Part shown: piece by piece, positions 17,426 to 25,473 of the stretch | How the letters are laid out: each line of letters starts with the position of its first letter | Position numbering within the stretch: position 1 is the first letter of the stretch | Assembly: GCF_001434465.1 (NCBI RefSeq) | Contig: NZ_AZGE01000017.1 | Location: 1 to 39,876 of the forward strand | Length of the DNA: 39,876 bases | Direction: 5' to 3' | Origin: Limosilactobacillus oris DSM 4864 | GTDB lineage: Bacteria; Bacillota; Bacilli; Lactobacillales; Lactobacillaceae | The notes under the pieces: model-generated | What the model saw: only the letters and a program-made list of their open reading frames with translations | The model's database searches: none | Told to the model about the DNA's origin: nothing | Made by a program: the position numbers and the translations under genes

Positions 17426-18793
17426 TTACCAGGGCAACTTCTTCGCGTAATCTTTCTTATTGGTCTGCCGAGCCCGGGCAATTGCCATGTCGTACTGTTC
17501 AGTACTGTCAGTAATCGTCGAACCAGCCGCAATAAAGGAATCTGCCGCGATATTAACCGGTGCTACAAGGTTGCTGTTGCTGCCAATAAAGGCGTGGTCG
17601 CCGACATTGGTATGGTGCTTGTTGGTACCATCGTAGTTGACGAAGACTACTCCACAGCCAACGTTAATGTTCTTCCCCAGCGTGGCGTTGCCAATGTAGG
17701 TCAGGTGGCCGACCTTAGTGCCCGCCCCAATGTAGGCTTTCTTGACCTCACAGAAGTTACCGATATGGACGTTCTCACCGATTTCAGCCTCTGGCCGTAA
17801 GTGGCTATTTGGACCAATATCGCTGCCGTTGTGCATTTCTGCTTCTTCCAGCGTCGATGAAGTAATCTTAACGCCGTCGTGAATCGTGGAATCGGTGATC
17901 CGTGACCCAGCACTAATGTAGCAGTCATTTCCAATCACGGTATCGCCCTTAATGACAACGTTGCCTTCGAGGACGGTATCGCGGCCCAATTTGACCCCCG
18001 CGTCAATGTAAGTCGTCGCCGGATCAACCATTGAAACGCCTTCTTGCATCCAGTGCTTGTTAATCCGGTCCCGCATTACCTGGTTAGCCTTAGCCAGGGC
18101 AATCCGGTCGTTAACCCCCATCGATTCGCTAAAGTCATCCATCTTGTAGGCAGTCACGATCTCACCTTCCTGCTTCAGGATACCAATAACATCGGTCAGG
18201 TAGTATTCCCCCTGGGCATTATCATTATTAATCTTCTTGAGGGCGGCAAAGAGCTTCTGGTTGTCGAAGCAGTAGACCCCAGTGTTGATTTCCTTGATTG
18301 CTTGTTCCTGGAGGTTAGCATCCTTTTGTTCCACAATCCGTTCAACAATTCCCACGTTGTCACGAACAATCCGGCCATAACCAGTCGGGTCCGGGGCAAT
18401 GGAAGTTAGGATTGTCGCCGCAGCGTGACGCTGCTCATGGTACTTAAAGAGCTTTTCAAAGGTCTCCGCAGTAAAGAGTGGCGTATCACCACTGACAATG
18501 ATCGTTTCACCGTCTTCGCTGCCCAGCAGGTCTTCGGTTTGCATTACCGCGTGGCCAGTCCCTAACTGCTGCTTTTGCAGAGCGTACCGGGTTCGGTGGG
18601 CCAGAGTTTGTTCGACCGTTTTCGCGCCAAAGCCCACTACCGTAATAATCGTATCAATGTGGGCCTTTTCCAGCTGGGTTAGCACGTGGTCAACCATCGT
18701 TTTCCCACAGACTTGGTGTAAAACCTTGTAGAGCTTTGACCGCATCCGGGTTCCCTTACCGGCTGCTAAGATAATCGCGTTTCTCTTTACCAT
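17426..18793 (-). CDS. glmU: Bifunctional glucosamine-1-phosphate acetyltransferase / N-acetylglucosamine-1-phosphate uridyltransferase
   Basis: GlmU acetylates glucosamine-1-phosphate and then forms UDP-GlcNAc, the substrate for MurA and for wall polymers. The N-terminal uridyltransferase domain starts with [21 protein letters not shown]. The C-terminal domain is a left-handed beta-helix of hexapeptide repeats ([39 protein letters not shown]). It ends in the acetyl-CoA site region with [12 protein letters not shown] and [12 protein letters not shown] longer frame of 27 extra residues runs back into purR; ATG at 18791-18793, one base after the purR stop and with GGAAAGGA upstream, gives 455 residues, the usual size. 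It is therefore translationally close-coupled to purR. Confidence 0.96.
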   Translation of the reverse strand: MVKRNAIILAAGKGTRMRSKLYKVLHQVCGKTMVDHVLTQLEKAHIDTIITVVGFGAKTVEQTLAHRTRYALQKQQLGTGHAVMQTEDLLGSEDGETIIVSGDTPLFTAETFEKLFKYHEQRHAAATILTSIAPDPTGYGRIVRDNVGIVERIVEQKDANLQEQAIKEINTGVYCFDNQKLFAALKKINNDNAQGEYYLTDVIGILKQEGEIVTAYKMDDFSESMGVNDRIALAKANQVMRDRINKHWMQEGVSMVDPATTYIDAGVKLGRDTVLEGNVVIKGDTVIGNDCYISAGSRITDSTIHDGVKITSSTLEEAEMHNGSDIGPNSHLRPEAEIGENVHIGNFCEVKKAYIGAGTKVGHLTYIGNATLGKNINVGCGVVFVNYDGTNKHHTNVGDHAFIGSNSNLVAPVNIAADSFIAAGSTITDSTEQYDMAIARARQTNKKDYAKKLPW

Positions 18794-18794
18794 C

Positions 18795-19631
18795 CTAATT
18801 TTCCTTTCCAAATACCGTTTCCATAAAGTTCCCTGGCCGGGCATTAATCGTCTTTTGATCGCCATCCTCGGCATCGACCTTGACCAGTGACGTGCAGTTG
18901 TCCACTAGCCGCTTACCATTTGCGGTCCCCTCGGCAAGGACGGTCATCCCCACTAGGTTAGCGTCAAATTCCTTGATTAGGGAGTGCATGCCGTTCAGCG
19001 TTCCGCCCCCCTTGAGGAAGTCATCGACAATTACCACGTTAGCGCCGGCCGAAAGCGTCCGCCGGGATAGTTCCATTTTTTTAATCCGCTTAACTGAGCC
19101 CGAGACATAGTTCACGCTGACAGTCGGGCCTTCTGTTATGTGAGAGCTATTACGGACGATCACAAAGGGCTTATTCATGTACATCGCCGCCGCCTGCGCA
19201 ATTGGAATTCCCTTAGTTTCAACCGTCATCACAACGTCAACGTCCTGGTCAACGTACTGGGTGGCGATTAACTGCCCGACCTGGTGGAGGACATCGGGCC
19301 GGCCAATCAGGTCCGAAAGGTAAACGTAGCCGCCCGGCAAGAAGCGGGAATCATCATTCACCTCGCGAACCAGGTTGGCAATCGCCCGTTCCGCATTCTC
19401 CTTCGAGTAAAATGGGGTCAGAACGGCCCCACCACTGGCACCCGGAATGGTCTTTAACTGACCCTCACCCCAGGTTTCAAAGGTATGTTTAACAATACTG
19501 AGGTCCTCACTGATTGAGGATTTAGCCGAACCATAGCGCTCACTAAAAAATTTAAGCGAGACTAATGTTCGGGGGTGCTCCAATAAGTATCTGGTCATGT
19601 CAACCAGTCGATTACTTCTTCGTACTTTCAT
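18795..19631 (-). CDS. purR: Purine operon repressor PurR
   Basis: A 278-residue repressor of purine synthesis genes in Firmicutes. An N-terminal winged helix ([36 protein letters not shown]) is fused to a phosphoribosyltransferase-like domain that binds PRPP through [21 protein letters not shown] releases it from DNA. Here it begins a purR-glmU-prs run, so the gene for the sensor lies beside the gene for the enzyme that makes its signal. In Bacillus purR follows ispE; here ispE is separated by the metal transporter genes, which looks like an insertion into the ancestral order. A PurBox-like site lies upstream. Confidence 0.95.
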   Translation of the reverse strand: MKVRRSNRLVDMTRYLLEHPRTLVSLKFFSERYGSAKSSISEDLSIVKHTFETWGEGQLKTIPGASGGAVLTPFYSKENAERAIANLVREVNDDSRFLPGGYVYLSDLIGRPDVLHQVGQLIATQYVDQDVDVVMTVETKGIPIAQAAAMYMNKPFVIVRNSSHITEGPTVSVNYVSGSVKRIKKMELSRRTLSAGANVVIVDDFLKGGGTLNGMHSLIKEFDANLVGMTVLAEGTANGKRLVDNCTSLVKVDAEDGDQKTINARPGNFMETVFGKEN

Positions 19632-19686
19632 CTTCGTTCTTTTCCGCCTTTCAAAAAGGAATAATACAACATTGATTTTACCATAA

Positions 19687-19699
19687 AATGTTCGTCTTT
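19687..19699 (-). promoter_or_regulatory. PurBox-like site upstream of purR
   Basis: The minus strand has a CGAACATT core inside AAAGACGAACATT, which agrees with the PurBox consensus (A-rich, then CCGAAC, then WWT) at about 11 of 13 positions. It lies about 56 bases before the purR start, so autoregulation is possible. Only one box is clear, whereas PurR normally uses two. Confidence 0.4.
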
Positions 19700-19790
19700 T
19701 CTGAATAAATCAGTGTAGTTAGCAAAGAATGCTGAACAGAGAAAGAGGCCCCTAATAGCCGAATGGCAAGTGCCCCCAGTTTAAACTAGT

Positions 19791-19820
19791 AACGGGGCCG
19801 GAAAACAATCCAGCCCCGTT
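19791..19820 (-). terminator. Terminator-like hairpin after the metal transporter operon
   Basis: AACGGGGC pairs with GCCCCGTT across a loop of about 14 bases, immediately after the stop of the permease gene on the minus strand. The T-run after the stem is poor. Confidence 0.55.
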
Positions 19821-19824
19821 CTCA

Positions 19825-20622
19825 CTAACTTGCCTCAACAAAGTTTTGGTACAGTAAGGCGATAACGTAAATTACCACTTCGATGACCGCGATAAAAAAG
19901 CTGACCGGCCAATTGGTCAGGTACCCCAAGAGCAGGCCCGTCCACGTTCCTAGCAAGGCAAATAAAATTGCCAGGCCCACCATCTTCGCTACCCCATGGG
20001 TAAAGTATTTCGCACTTGCCGCGGGAATCGTCAGCAGAATAAAGATCAACAGAGAACCGACAATCTGGGCGGCGACACTCACACTCAACGCCAGCAAGAC
20101 CAGGAAGGCCACTGAAATCAGCGTTTGGTTGACCCCACTGACCCGGGCACCAACAATGTCAAAGGATGAAAACTTTAAGGGCCGGTACATCAGCAACGTC
20201 ACCACCAGGACGACAACCGAAAGGAGAATCAACTGATGAACCTCCGCCGCGCTAATCCCCACGACACTTCCGAAGAGGATGCTGGTCGCCGAACTAGCGC
20301 TCTGGTTGCTCAAAGAGAGGAAGAGGATCCCCAAACCGATAAAAAGTCCGGAAACGGCACTAATCACCGCTTCCCGGCGCGACTCCTTAATACTCATCTG
20401 ACCGACCAGGACTGAACTGAGCATCGTAAAGAGAATCATCCCATTTAACGGCAGCCAGCCGGCAAAAACGGCAAATGACGCTCCAGCAAAACCGATTTCC
20501 GAGAGGGTATGGGTCAGGAAGGAGAGCTGGCGGGCCACAACGAACACCCCGATAATTCCGCTCACAACCGCGATAAAGGTGCTCGCAATGAACGCGTGCC
20601 GCATAAATGCCAAAGTTAACAT
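19825..20622 (-). CDS. Zinc/manganese ABC transporter, membrane permease
   Basis: A 265-residue ABC-3 family permease of the ZnuB/AdcB/MntB type with about eight to nine hydrophobic segments spread over the whole length. ABC-3 family stretches are recognisable, for example RQLSFLTHTLSEIGFAGASFAVFAG near the N-terminus and VGSLLIFILLTIPAASAKYFTHG in the second half. Its start overlaps the end of the ATPase gene by seven bases. With the ATPase and binding protein it forms a complete three-gene importer; metal specificity is discussed under the binding protein. Confidence 0.92.
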   Translation of the reverse strand: MLTLAFMRHAFIASTFIAVVSGIIGVFVVARQLSFLTHTLSEIGFAGASFAVFAGWLPLNGMILFTMLSSVLVGQMSIKESRREAVISAVSGLFIGLGILFLSLSNQSASSATSILFGSVVGISAAEVHQLILLSVVVLVVTLLMYRPLKFSSFDIVGARVSGVNQTLISVAFLVLLALSVSVAAQIVGSLLIFILLTIPAASAKYFTHGVAKMVGLAILFALLGTWTGLLLGYLTNWPVSFFIAVIEVVIYVIALLYQNFVEAS

Positions 20623-21290
20623 TCCACCGTCTCCTTTCTCAATTCTGCCAGTTCATCAATCGAACCGGTCGAGTAGCCGTCCTTCGTTATGTGGAGATAC
20701 CTGGTACCGTAGTGTTCCGCCAGGTCCCAATCGTGGGTGATAAACATCACGCTCAAGCCGTCCTCTTGAAACCGGGCGACCAGGTCGAGCAGGTTATACT
20801 TCATTTCATTATCCAGACTGGCCGTTGACTCATCTAAAATCAACAGGCGCGGGGCCGGTAATAAGGCTTGTGCCAGGTAAGCCCGTTGCTTCTCTCCGCC
20901 CGATGCCAGCCCCAACGGCCGCTCGGCAATCGGCGTTAAGTCGGTAATTCTAATCATCCGGTCAAGCGCGTGCCGCTCCTTGCCGGTCAACCAGGGCAAC
21001 CAGGATTGGCGGCTGTTCAACGCGACAAAATCACGGATTGACAATGGGTATTCCTCATCAATATTCCGAAACTGGGGAACGTAACCAATCCGGGTCCCCG
21101 TGGGAATATTAACGGTTCCCGCCTTGGGCTTGATGAGGCCGAGCAGGGCCCGCACTAGGGTAGTCTTCCCCACTCCATTCTCACCAACGACCACGAGAAA
21201 GTCACCATCGTTAACTGTAAAACTCAAATCCTTAAAAACGGTATGATCGCCGTACGCGACCGTTAAGTCATCTACTGAGAGCACTGCCAT
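20616..21290 (-). CDS. Zinc/manganese ABC transporter, ATP-binding protein
   Basis: The ATPase of the metal importer, 224 residues. Walker A is GENGVGKTT, the Q-loop is in YVPQFRN, the signature is the variant LASGGEKQR rather than LSGGQ, Walker B is LLILDESTASLD, and the H-loop lies in FITHDWDLAEHYG. The variant signature is usual in the metal-import subfamily. It begins four bases after the stop of the binding-protein gene and overlaps the permease gene, so the three are one operon. Confidence 0.94.
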   Translation of the reverse strand: MAVLSVDDLTVAYGDHTVFKDLSFTVNDGDFLVVVGENGVGKTTLVRALLGLIKPKAGTVNIPTGTRIGYVPQFRNIDEEYPLSIRDFVALNSRQSWLPWLTGKERHALDRMIRITDLTPIAERPLGLASGGEKQRAYLAQALLPAPRLLILDESTASLDNEMKYNLLDLVARFQEDGLSVMFITHDWDLAEHYGTRYLHITKDGYSTGSIDELAELRKETVEC

Positions 21291-21294
21291 TGCC

Positions 21295-22203
21295 TTAATC
21301 CTCCTTTTCCTGAATCCTGATTAGCTGCTGGTACTGCTTGGTCATCCACTGCTCGTAGCTCAACCCATTAGGCTTGGATTCCGTTACCTTCAAAACCGGC
21401 ACACCATGCTGGCGCGCTAGTTTAACCAGGTTATTAACAATGCGATCGTCAGCCTGAGCATTCTCTACAAAGAAAGCAATCTGGTGGTTTTTAATTGCCG
21501 CCTGGAGGGCAGCAATGTCCTGCGGCGAAGGATCGTTGCCGTCCTCCACGGCCTTAGCAAAGTGGCTGTCAATCACCTGGTAGCCAAGGTTTGTCAAGGC
21601 GTAGTCAAAGACCGGTTCACTCACCGCTACTGCCCGTTTTGTCCCGACACCACGTTTGGCCTGCGCAATTGTTTGGTCAAGCGGCTGCAAGCTCTGCAGG
21701 TAAGCCCGGGCCTGGCGGTGGTAGTAGGTCGCGTGTGCGGGGTCCAGCTTGCTGTATTGGTCAGCTAGCTGCTGGGTAAGCCGCTTAATCGTCGTTGGCT
21801 GATACCAGACATGCTCGTTGTCGCCAGCCTTCTTGCCAGCGACCTGGCGAGCAACATCGATAGTAGTAACCCGGCCGTTGCTACTCCCCTGGACTAGTTT
21901 CGTCAGCCAGTGGTCATAGCCCAGCCCATTTTGGATTACCAGGTTAGCGGTGCCCATCTCGCGCGCTTGCTGGGTTCCCGGCTGGTAATCGTGCGGGTCT
22001 ACCGCGGCGCTATTGATAATTGTCGTCACCTGACCATACTTTCCAGCGACCTCTTGTGCCACTTCGCCATAGAAATCTAGGCTAGCGACCACCCGGATTG
22101 GTTTTTGCTGCCGGCCAAAATTTTGCCGGGGAATTAATGCCAGCAGGAAAACAATTGCTAACAGGCCGATTAAGCCACTGACTCCGATCCAGTATTTACG
22201 CAT
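21295..22203 (-). CDS. Zinc/manganese ABC transporter, substrate-binding protein
   Basis: A 302-residue cluster A-I metal-binding protein (TroA/ZnuA/AdcA fold). After an N-terminal membrane segment (about 5-25) come VVASLDFYGEVAQEVAG, DPHDYQPG (first His ligand), EHVWYQP (second His), SEPVFDYAL (a Glu where zinc-type proteins often have His) and FFVENAQADDR (acidic end ligand). There is no Cys in the signal region, so it is anchored by an uncleaved helix or released, and is not a lipoprotein. The ligand set resembles manganese-type members, whereas the operator resembles a Zur box. TTG at 22206 is a possible earlier start; ATG at 22203 has better spacing to GGGGAG. Confidence 0.9.
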   Translation of the reverse strand: MRKYWIGVSGLIGLLAIVFLLALIPRQNFGRQQKPIRVVASLDFYGEVAQEVAGKYGQVTTIINSAAVDPHDYQPGTQQAREMGTANLVIQNGLGYDHWLTKLVQGSSNGRVTTIDVARQVAGKKAGDNEHVWYQPTTIKRLTQQLADQYSKLDPAHATYYHRQARAYLQSLQPLDQTIAQAKRGVGTKRAVAVSEPVFDYALTNLGYQVIDSHFAKAVEDGNDPSPQDIAALQAAIKNHQIAFFVENAQADDRIVNNLVKLARQHGVPVLKVTESKPNGLSYEQWMTKQYQQLIRIQEKED

Positions 22204-22227
22204 CAACTTGAACTCCCCTTTGTTTAA

Positions 22228-22242
22228 TCGTAATGATTACTA
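22228..22242 (-). promoter_or_regulatory. Zur-like operator of the metal transporter operon
   Basis: A 7-1-7 palindrome, TCGTAATGATTACTA on the plus strand, matches the Bacillus Zur consensus TCGTAATNATTACGA except for one base. It sits between the likely promoter and the ribosome binding site of the substrate-binding protein gene. Zinc-bound Zur would repress the operon. Confidence 0.75.
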
Positions 22243-22375
22243 TTTGCAACAAAAACTATCTTACCGGAAAGCACCGCGAAATGCAAGCTGCCGTGAAAAT
22301 ATGGGGGCGGTTCAAAAACCAGTTATGGCTCCCACCGCTTGTTATGTTCCCGTCGACACACTTCCTTTAAAAAGC

Positions 22376-22420
22376 AAAAACGTCTAAAATCAGCTTAATC
22401 AGCAAATTTTAGACGTTTTC
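22376..22420 (-). terminator. Terminator of ispE (works in both directions by sequence)
   Basis: Perfect 14-base arms, AAAACGTCTAAAAT and ATTTTAGACGTTTT, flank a 15-base loop. They provide T-runs on both strands. It lies 31 bases beyond the ispE stop. Confidence 0.85.
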
Positions 22421-22450
22421 CATACCCTCGTTTGCACGCATATTAACTTT

Positions 22451-23302
22451 TCACAACAGAGTAACCACATGAACATCCCGGCAGAAGCCGCTAATGCTGT
22501 TTTGAATCCGCTTTGCCCGAGATTCGGTGTGACAAACAGCAAACACGGTTGGCCCCGTCCCGCTCATCTGTGCCACATCGGCTCCCAGGCTAACCATCTT
22601 ATCCTTGAGCTGCTTGATTTCAGGATAAAAACTCATTGTCACGGGTTCCAAGACGTTACCCATGTACTTAACTGCTTCCTGCCAATCCTGGGCCTTCAGA
22701 CTAGCAATCAAGCGTTCATTATCAAGGTGCTCTAGCTGCTCGTAGTTAATCTGACGTAAAATCTGCGGCGTTGACACACTAATCTGCTGCTTGGCGATTA
22801 CTGCCCAATAGTGCGGCTGGGCGGGCAGCAGCTCTATTTTTTCCCCGTGCCCCGTCACGTGGGCCAGCCGACTATATACACAGTAAGGCACATCGGAGTC
22901 AATCGTCAATGCAATCTTGGCCAGCTCATCCAGTGAGAGACCCAGGCGCCAGATCCTGTTCAGTGCCCGTAAAACGGCAGCGGCATCCGAAGAACCGCCC
23001 CCCAGCCCGGCCGCCACGGGAATATTCTTGCGAATGTGAATCGTCACGCCCTCGCGACAGTGAAACCGACTCTTGAGAATATGAGCTGCCTGGTAAGCAA
23101 GGTTTCGCTGGTCGTTGGGCAAAAAGCCGCTGTCAGTATAAACTTTAATCGTCGTCGGTCGCCGGTGGGTTTCTACGGTCACATAATCTGCCAAGTCTGC
23201 CGAAGTCATTACCATATCCCACCGGGGTGAACCATCGAAGTACCGCATCGGCGTGTCTAAGCTCAGGTTGAGTTTTGCCGGTGCTTTTTCATTTACACGC
23301 AT
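22451..23302 (-). CDS. ispE: 4-diphosphocytidyl-2-C-methyl-D-erythritol kinase
   Basis: A GHMP-family kinase that in the MEP isoprenoid pathway phosphorylates CDP-methylerythritol. The start KAPAKLNLSLD, the ATP-binding PVAAGLGGGSSDAAA and the C-terminal MSGTGPTVFAV motif are all intact. Most lactobacilli use the mevalonate pathway, so the gene may be a retained relic with another role, or the organism may carry the MEP pathway; nothing in this window decides. An extended frame starts seven codons earlier, but GGGGAGGG lies just before, and the ATG at 23300-23302 has correct spacing, giving 283 residues. It has its own promoter and is separated from veg by 379 bases. Confidence 0.93.
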   Translation of the reverse strand: MRVNEKAPAKLNLSLDTPMRYFDGSPRWDMVMTSADLADYVTVETHRRPTTIKVYTDSGFLPNDQRNLAYQAAHILKSRFHCREGVTIHIRKNIPVAAGLGGGSSDAAAVLRALNRIWRLGLSLDELAKIALTIDSDVPYCVYSRLAHVTGHGEKIELLPAQPHYWAVIAKQQISVSTPQILRQINYEQLEHLDNERLIASLKAQDWQEAVKYMGNVLEPVTMSFYPEIKQLKDKMVSLGADVAQMSGTGPTVFAVCHTESRAKRIQNSISGFCRDVHVVTLL

Positions 23303-23338
23303 TGCCATCCCTCCCCATCTCAAGTTATTCTTATTTTG

Positions 23339-23367
23339 ATTATACTAATGAGCCAATTAATCGGCAA
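23339..23367 (-). promoter_or_regulatory. Promoter of ispE
   Basis: On the minus strand TTGCCG and TATAAT are 17 bases apart, and the -10 box ends about 36 bases before the ispE start. This is among the best promoter matches in the window. Confidence 0.7.
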
Positions 23368-23398
23368 GTTGAATGGAAGTGGGCGGCGTTCCCCCTGA

Positions 23399-23669
23399 GC
23401 TGGGCGAGCAGTCCCACATTGACGCAGGACGCAAAATGGGCCCAGTGCTCGGCAAGGCCGAACCTGGAGCCCATTTCGTTTTAAAAACCAGCTGATGTTA
23501 ATGGGACCGGGAGTTAACTCAGTCTCTTTACTGTTTTAAAGATAAAAATGCAACAGCGCAGTAGCTGGTTGGCAGTTCAAACGCTGACAAATCAGTATTT
23601 GAACACCCCCAAACAGGCTTGCTGCGCGACGACGGTGGGACGACGAACTAGCCAAGCTAGTCCTGTCCC
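23399..23669 (+). repeat. Structured intergenic repeat, copy C (longest)
   Basis: It shares with copy A a GCTG...CAG hairpin at its 5' end, TTGAC..GCAG.ACG, the core hairpin (23434-23476, arms AAATGGGC and GCCCATTT), TTTTAAA, and GCTGAT. Further on come a TCTTTA/TAAAGA hairpin (23525-23542), GCGCAGTAGC (23556-23565) and GACGAACTAGC...GCTAGT (23642-23661). Compared with A it carries about 75 extra bases after GCGCAGTAGC. These include the hairpin GTTCAAA/TTTGAAC (23575-23604), enclosed by GCGCAG paired with CTGCGC (23622-23627). It lies between veg and ispE, opposite in orientation to both. Confidence 0.6.
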
Positions 23670-23681
23670 CCCTCTCTCCCG

Positions 23682-23924
23682 CTAGTCTTCTTCGCCAAAG
23701 GCTAGCGAAATATTATGAGTCAATAAGTCAGTGTAACTGTAAGAAATCCGGTCGGGTGCTCCGTTACCATCGTTTAGGTGGACAACAAAGATGGCTGGAT
23801 AGGTCTTGCTCAAAACACCGTGGTGGGTTGCCACCCGCTTACGACCAGCCTGTGCTTTAATGAGGACTGGTTCCCCAATACGATCATCTAATTCTTTCTT
23901 GATCTCAACAATTGATTCTGGCAC
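23682..23924 (-). CDS. veg: Veg family protein
   Basis: An 80-residue small cytoplasmic protein found almost only in Firmicutes between ksgA and ispE, as here. In Bacillus it influences biofilm formation by antagonising SinR; the mechanism in lactobacilli is unknown. Recognisable sequence includes IKKELDDRIGEPVLIKAQAGRKR and the acidic C-terminus LAFGEED. The fold is a small beta-barrel by family. It lies 96 bases after ksgA. Confidence 0.92.
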   Translation of the reverse strand: MPESIVEIKKELDDRIGEPVLIKAQAGRKRVATHHGVLSKTYPAIFVVHLNDGNGAPDRISYSYTDLLTHNISLAFGEED

Positions 23925-24020
23925 TAAAACTTCACCTCACTGCGTTACAACAGTACCTGTGCTCAACATGAAACAATTAATATTATCATTTTATTATAAC
24001 AAAGTCAATAATATTAACTA

Positions 24021-24914
24021 TTAGAGAAGCTGGGCAGCGTGCAGGGCGTTAGCAAGTTCAATGAACTGTTCCAGTGTGAGCCGTTCAGGCCGGGTTTGGG
24101 GAGAAATCGCCAGGGCCGTCAAAATTGCCTGCATCTTCTCCTTGACCGCCGGCTGCTTGCCAACCGTGGCCTGTAAGTTATTCCACAAGCTCTTGCGGCG
24201 GTGGGCAAAGCACCCCCGAATGAAGCCAAACAGCTTTTGCTTGTTGAAGGGCTGTACCGGTAGCGGGGTTGTCCGTGGTCTCAATACCACGATGGCGGAA
24301 TCGACATTCGGCGCTGGCACAAAGACCCGCCGGGAAACATTGAAGGCAATCTCCGCGGTCATCTGGTACTCGATTGCCAGGGTCAATGCCCCATACTGCT
24401 TCGTCCCAGGCTGGGCAGTCAACCGCTGGGCAACTTCCTTTTGCATCATAACGCAGATAGCCGCCCAATCTACCGGTGCGGCAAGCAGGTTCATCAAGAT
24501 CGGACTAGTGATGTAGTAGGGTAGGTTAGCAACTACCTTGATGGGCCTGCTGGGGTCCGTAAACTGCTGCTTGATGAGCTCCGGCAGGTTGGCTTGCAAA
24601 ACATCCTGGTTTAGGACCGTCACGTTATCGTACGGGGCGAGGACCTCAGCCAATACGGGAATCAGATCCTGGTCGATTTCGAGGGCGAGAACCTCCCCCG
24701 CGGCCTGGGCTAGTTGTTCCGTTAATGCCCCAATCCCCGGGCCGATTTCAATCACGTTATCGTCCCTGGTAATTTCGGCGGCACTCACGATGTTTTTTAA
24801 GACGTTGAGGTCGGTCAGAAAATTCTGGCCGAAGCCCTTCTTGGTGTGAATGCCATACTTTTCCATAATCGCCCGCGTTCGGGTCCGACTACCGATTTCC
24901 GGTGTATTACTCAT
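24021..24914 (-). CDS. rsmA: 16S rRNA (adenine(1518)-N6/adenine(1519)-N6)-dimethyltransferase
   Basis: RsmA/KsgA dimethylates two adjacent adenines at the 3' end of 16S rRNA during 30S maturation. The 297 residues show [15 protein letters not shown], the S-adenosylmethionine site [15 protein letters not shown], and the catalytic motif [25 protein letters not shown] follows, then the C-terminal helical domain. GGAGGAAA lies before two adjacent ATG codons; the second (24912-24914) has the better spacing. Its start overlaps the end of rnmV, so the two are translationally coupled. Confidence 0.96.
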   Translation of the reverse strand: MSNTPEIGSRTRTRAIMEKYGIHTKKGFGQNFLTDLNVLKNIVSAAEITRDDNVIEIGPGIGALTEQLAQAAGEVLALEIDQDLIPVLAEVLAPYDNVTVLNQDVLQANLPELIKQQFTDPSRPIKVVANLPYYITSPILMNLLAAPVDWAAICVMMQKEVAQRLTAQPGTKQYGALTLAIEYQMTAEIAFNVSRRVFVPAPNVDSAIVVLRPRTTPLPVQPFNKQKLFGFIRGCFAHRRKSLWNNLQATVGKQPAVKEKMQAILTALAISPQTRPERLTLEQFIELANALHAAQLL

Positions 24915-25473
24915 CATTTTCCTCCCGCTTTATCTGCTCAACGGCGGCCGCAAATTGGTTGGGACTGATTTGAAACATGTTTAGGCGGTGAACCAGCTGC
25001 TTACCGTTGCCATAACCAATGCCAAGCAGCTGCCCCAACCGTTCCCGCCGCTTCCGGGCCTGAGAACTGCCAACCAGTCCCGCCGCCTGCAAGTCCCGCT
25101 GGGTGTAGACGTCCGGTTCCGTCACTGCCTGGGTGTACAGGTGGGCCAGAGCAGCTTTGATTACCGCCGGGGCTGCGTGTTCTACCCCCAAGCTGCCGTG
25201 GGCCAAGTGAGGGACCCCCTGCCGCCGCTCAATGAAGGCGTGTTTGACTCCGGGAACCGCGGCACTGATCATCTTGCGTAACCGTTCCCCGTTAAAGTCG
25301 GGATCCGTAAACACGATTAAGCCCCGGCTCGCCTGTAATTTGCGCAGCCGAGCCAGGTCGGCAGCATTGAGCGCAGACCCGTTGGTTTCATAAGTATCAG
25401 CGTCGACGGCCTTTTGGATCTGCTTGGTATCGTCTTTGCCTTCCACTACAATTACTTCTTTAATCTTCGTCAT
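24907..25473 (-). CDS. rnmV: Ribonuclease M5
   Basis: A 188-residue Toprim-domain nuclease that performs the final cleavage of 5S rRNA precursors in low-GC Gram-positives. The Toprim motifs are visible as [10 protein letters not shown] near the N-terminus and [16 protein letters not shown] around residue 60. [15 protein letters not shown] follows. The C-terminal part carries [24 protein letters not shown]. It overlaps tatD upstream by 14 bases and rsmA downstream by eight, which fits a tightly coupled rRNA-processing unit. Confidence 0.95.
   Translation of the reverse strand: MTKIKEVIVVEGKDDTKQIQKAVDADTYETNGSALNAADLARLRKLQASRGLIVFTDPDFNGERLRKMISAAVPGVKHAFIERRQGVPHLAHGSLGVEHAAPAVIKAALAHLYTQAVTEPDVYTQRDLQAAGLVGSSQARKRRERLGQLLGIGYGNGKQLVHRLNMFQISPNQFAAAVEQIKREENDE

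Larger units (their letters stand above)
23303..23681. other. 379-base gene-free region between veg and ispE
   Basis: It holds the ispE promoter (23339-23367) and structured repeat copy C (23399-23669), described separately. No reading frame of credible length and composition is present on either strand. A gap of this size inside the normally compact veg-ispE pair suggests insertion of the repeat. Confidence 0.6.

Noticed and set aside
19741-19791. Possible fourth, degenerate copy of the structured repeat (TGGCAAGTGCCCCC then GTTTAAA)
   Set aside because: Only about 25 bases resemble copy B loosely and the conserved core hairpin is missing, so chance similarity is likely.
23630-23669. Possible T-box leader (GGTGGGACGACG resembles the T-box sequence)
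   Set aside because: The match is partial, it has no specifier stem or downstream amino-acid gene on that strand, and the equivalent part of copy A lacks it.
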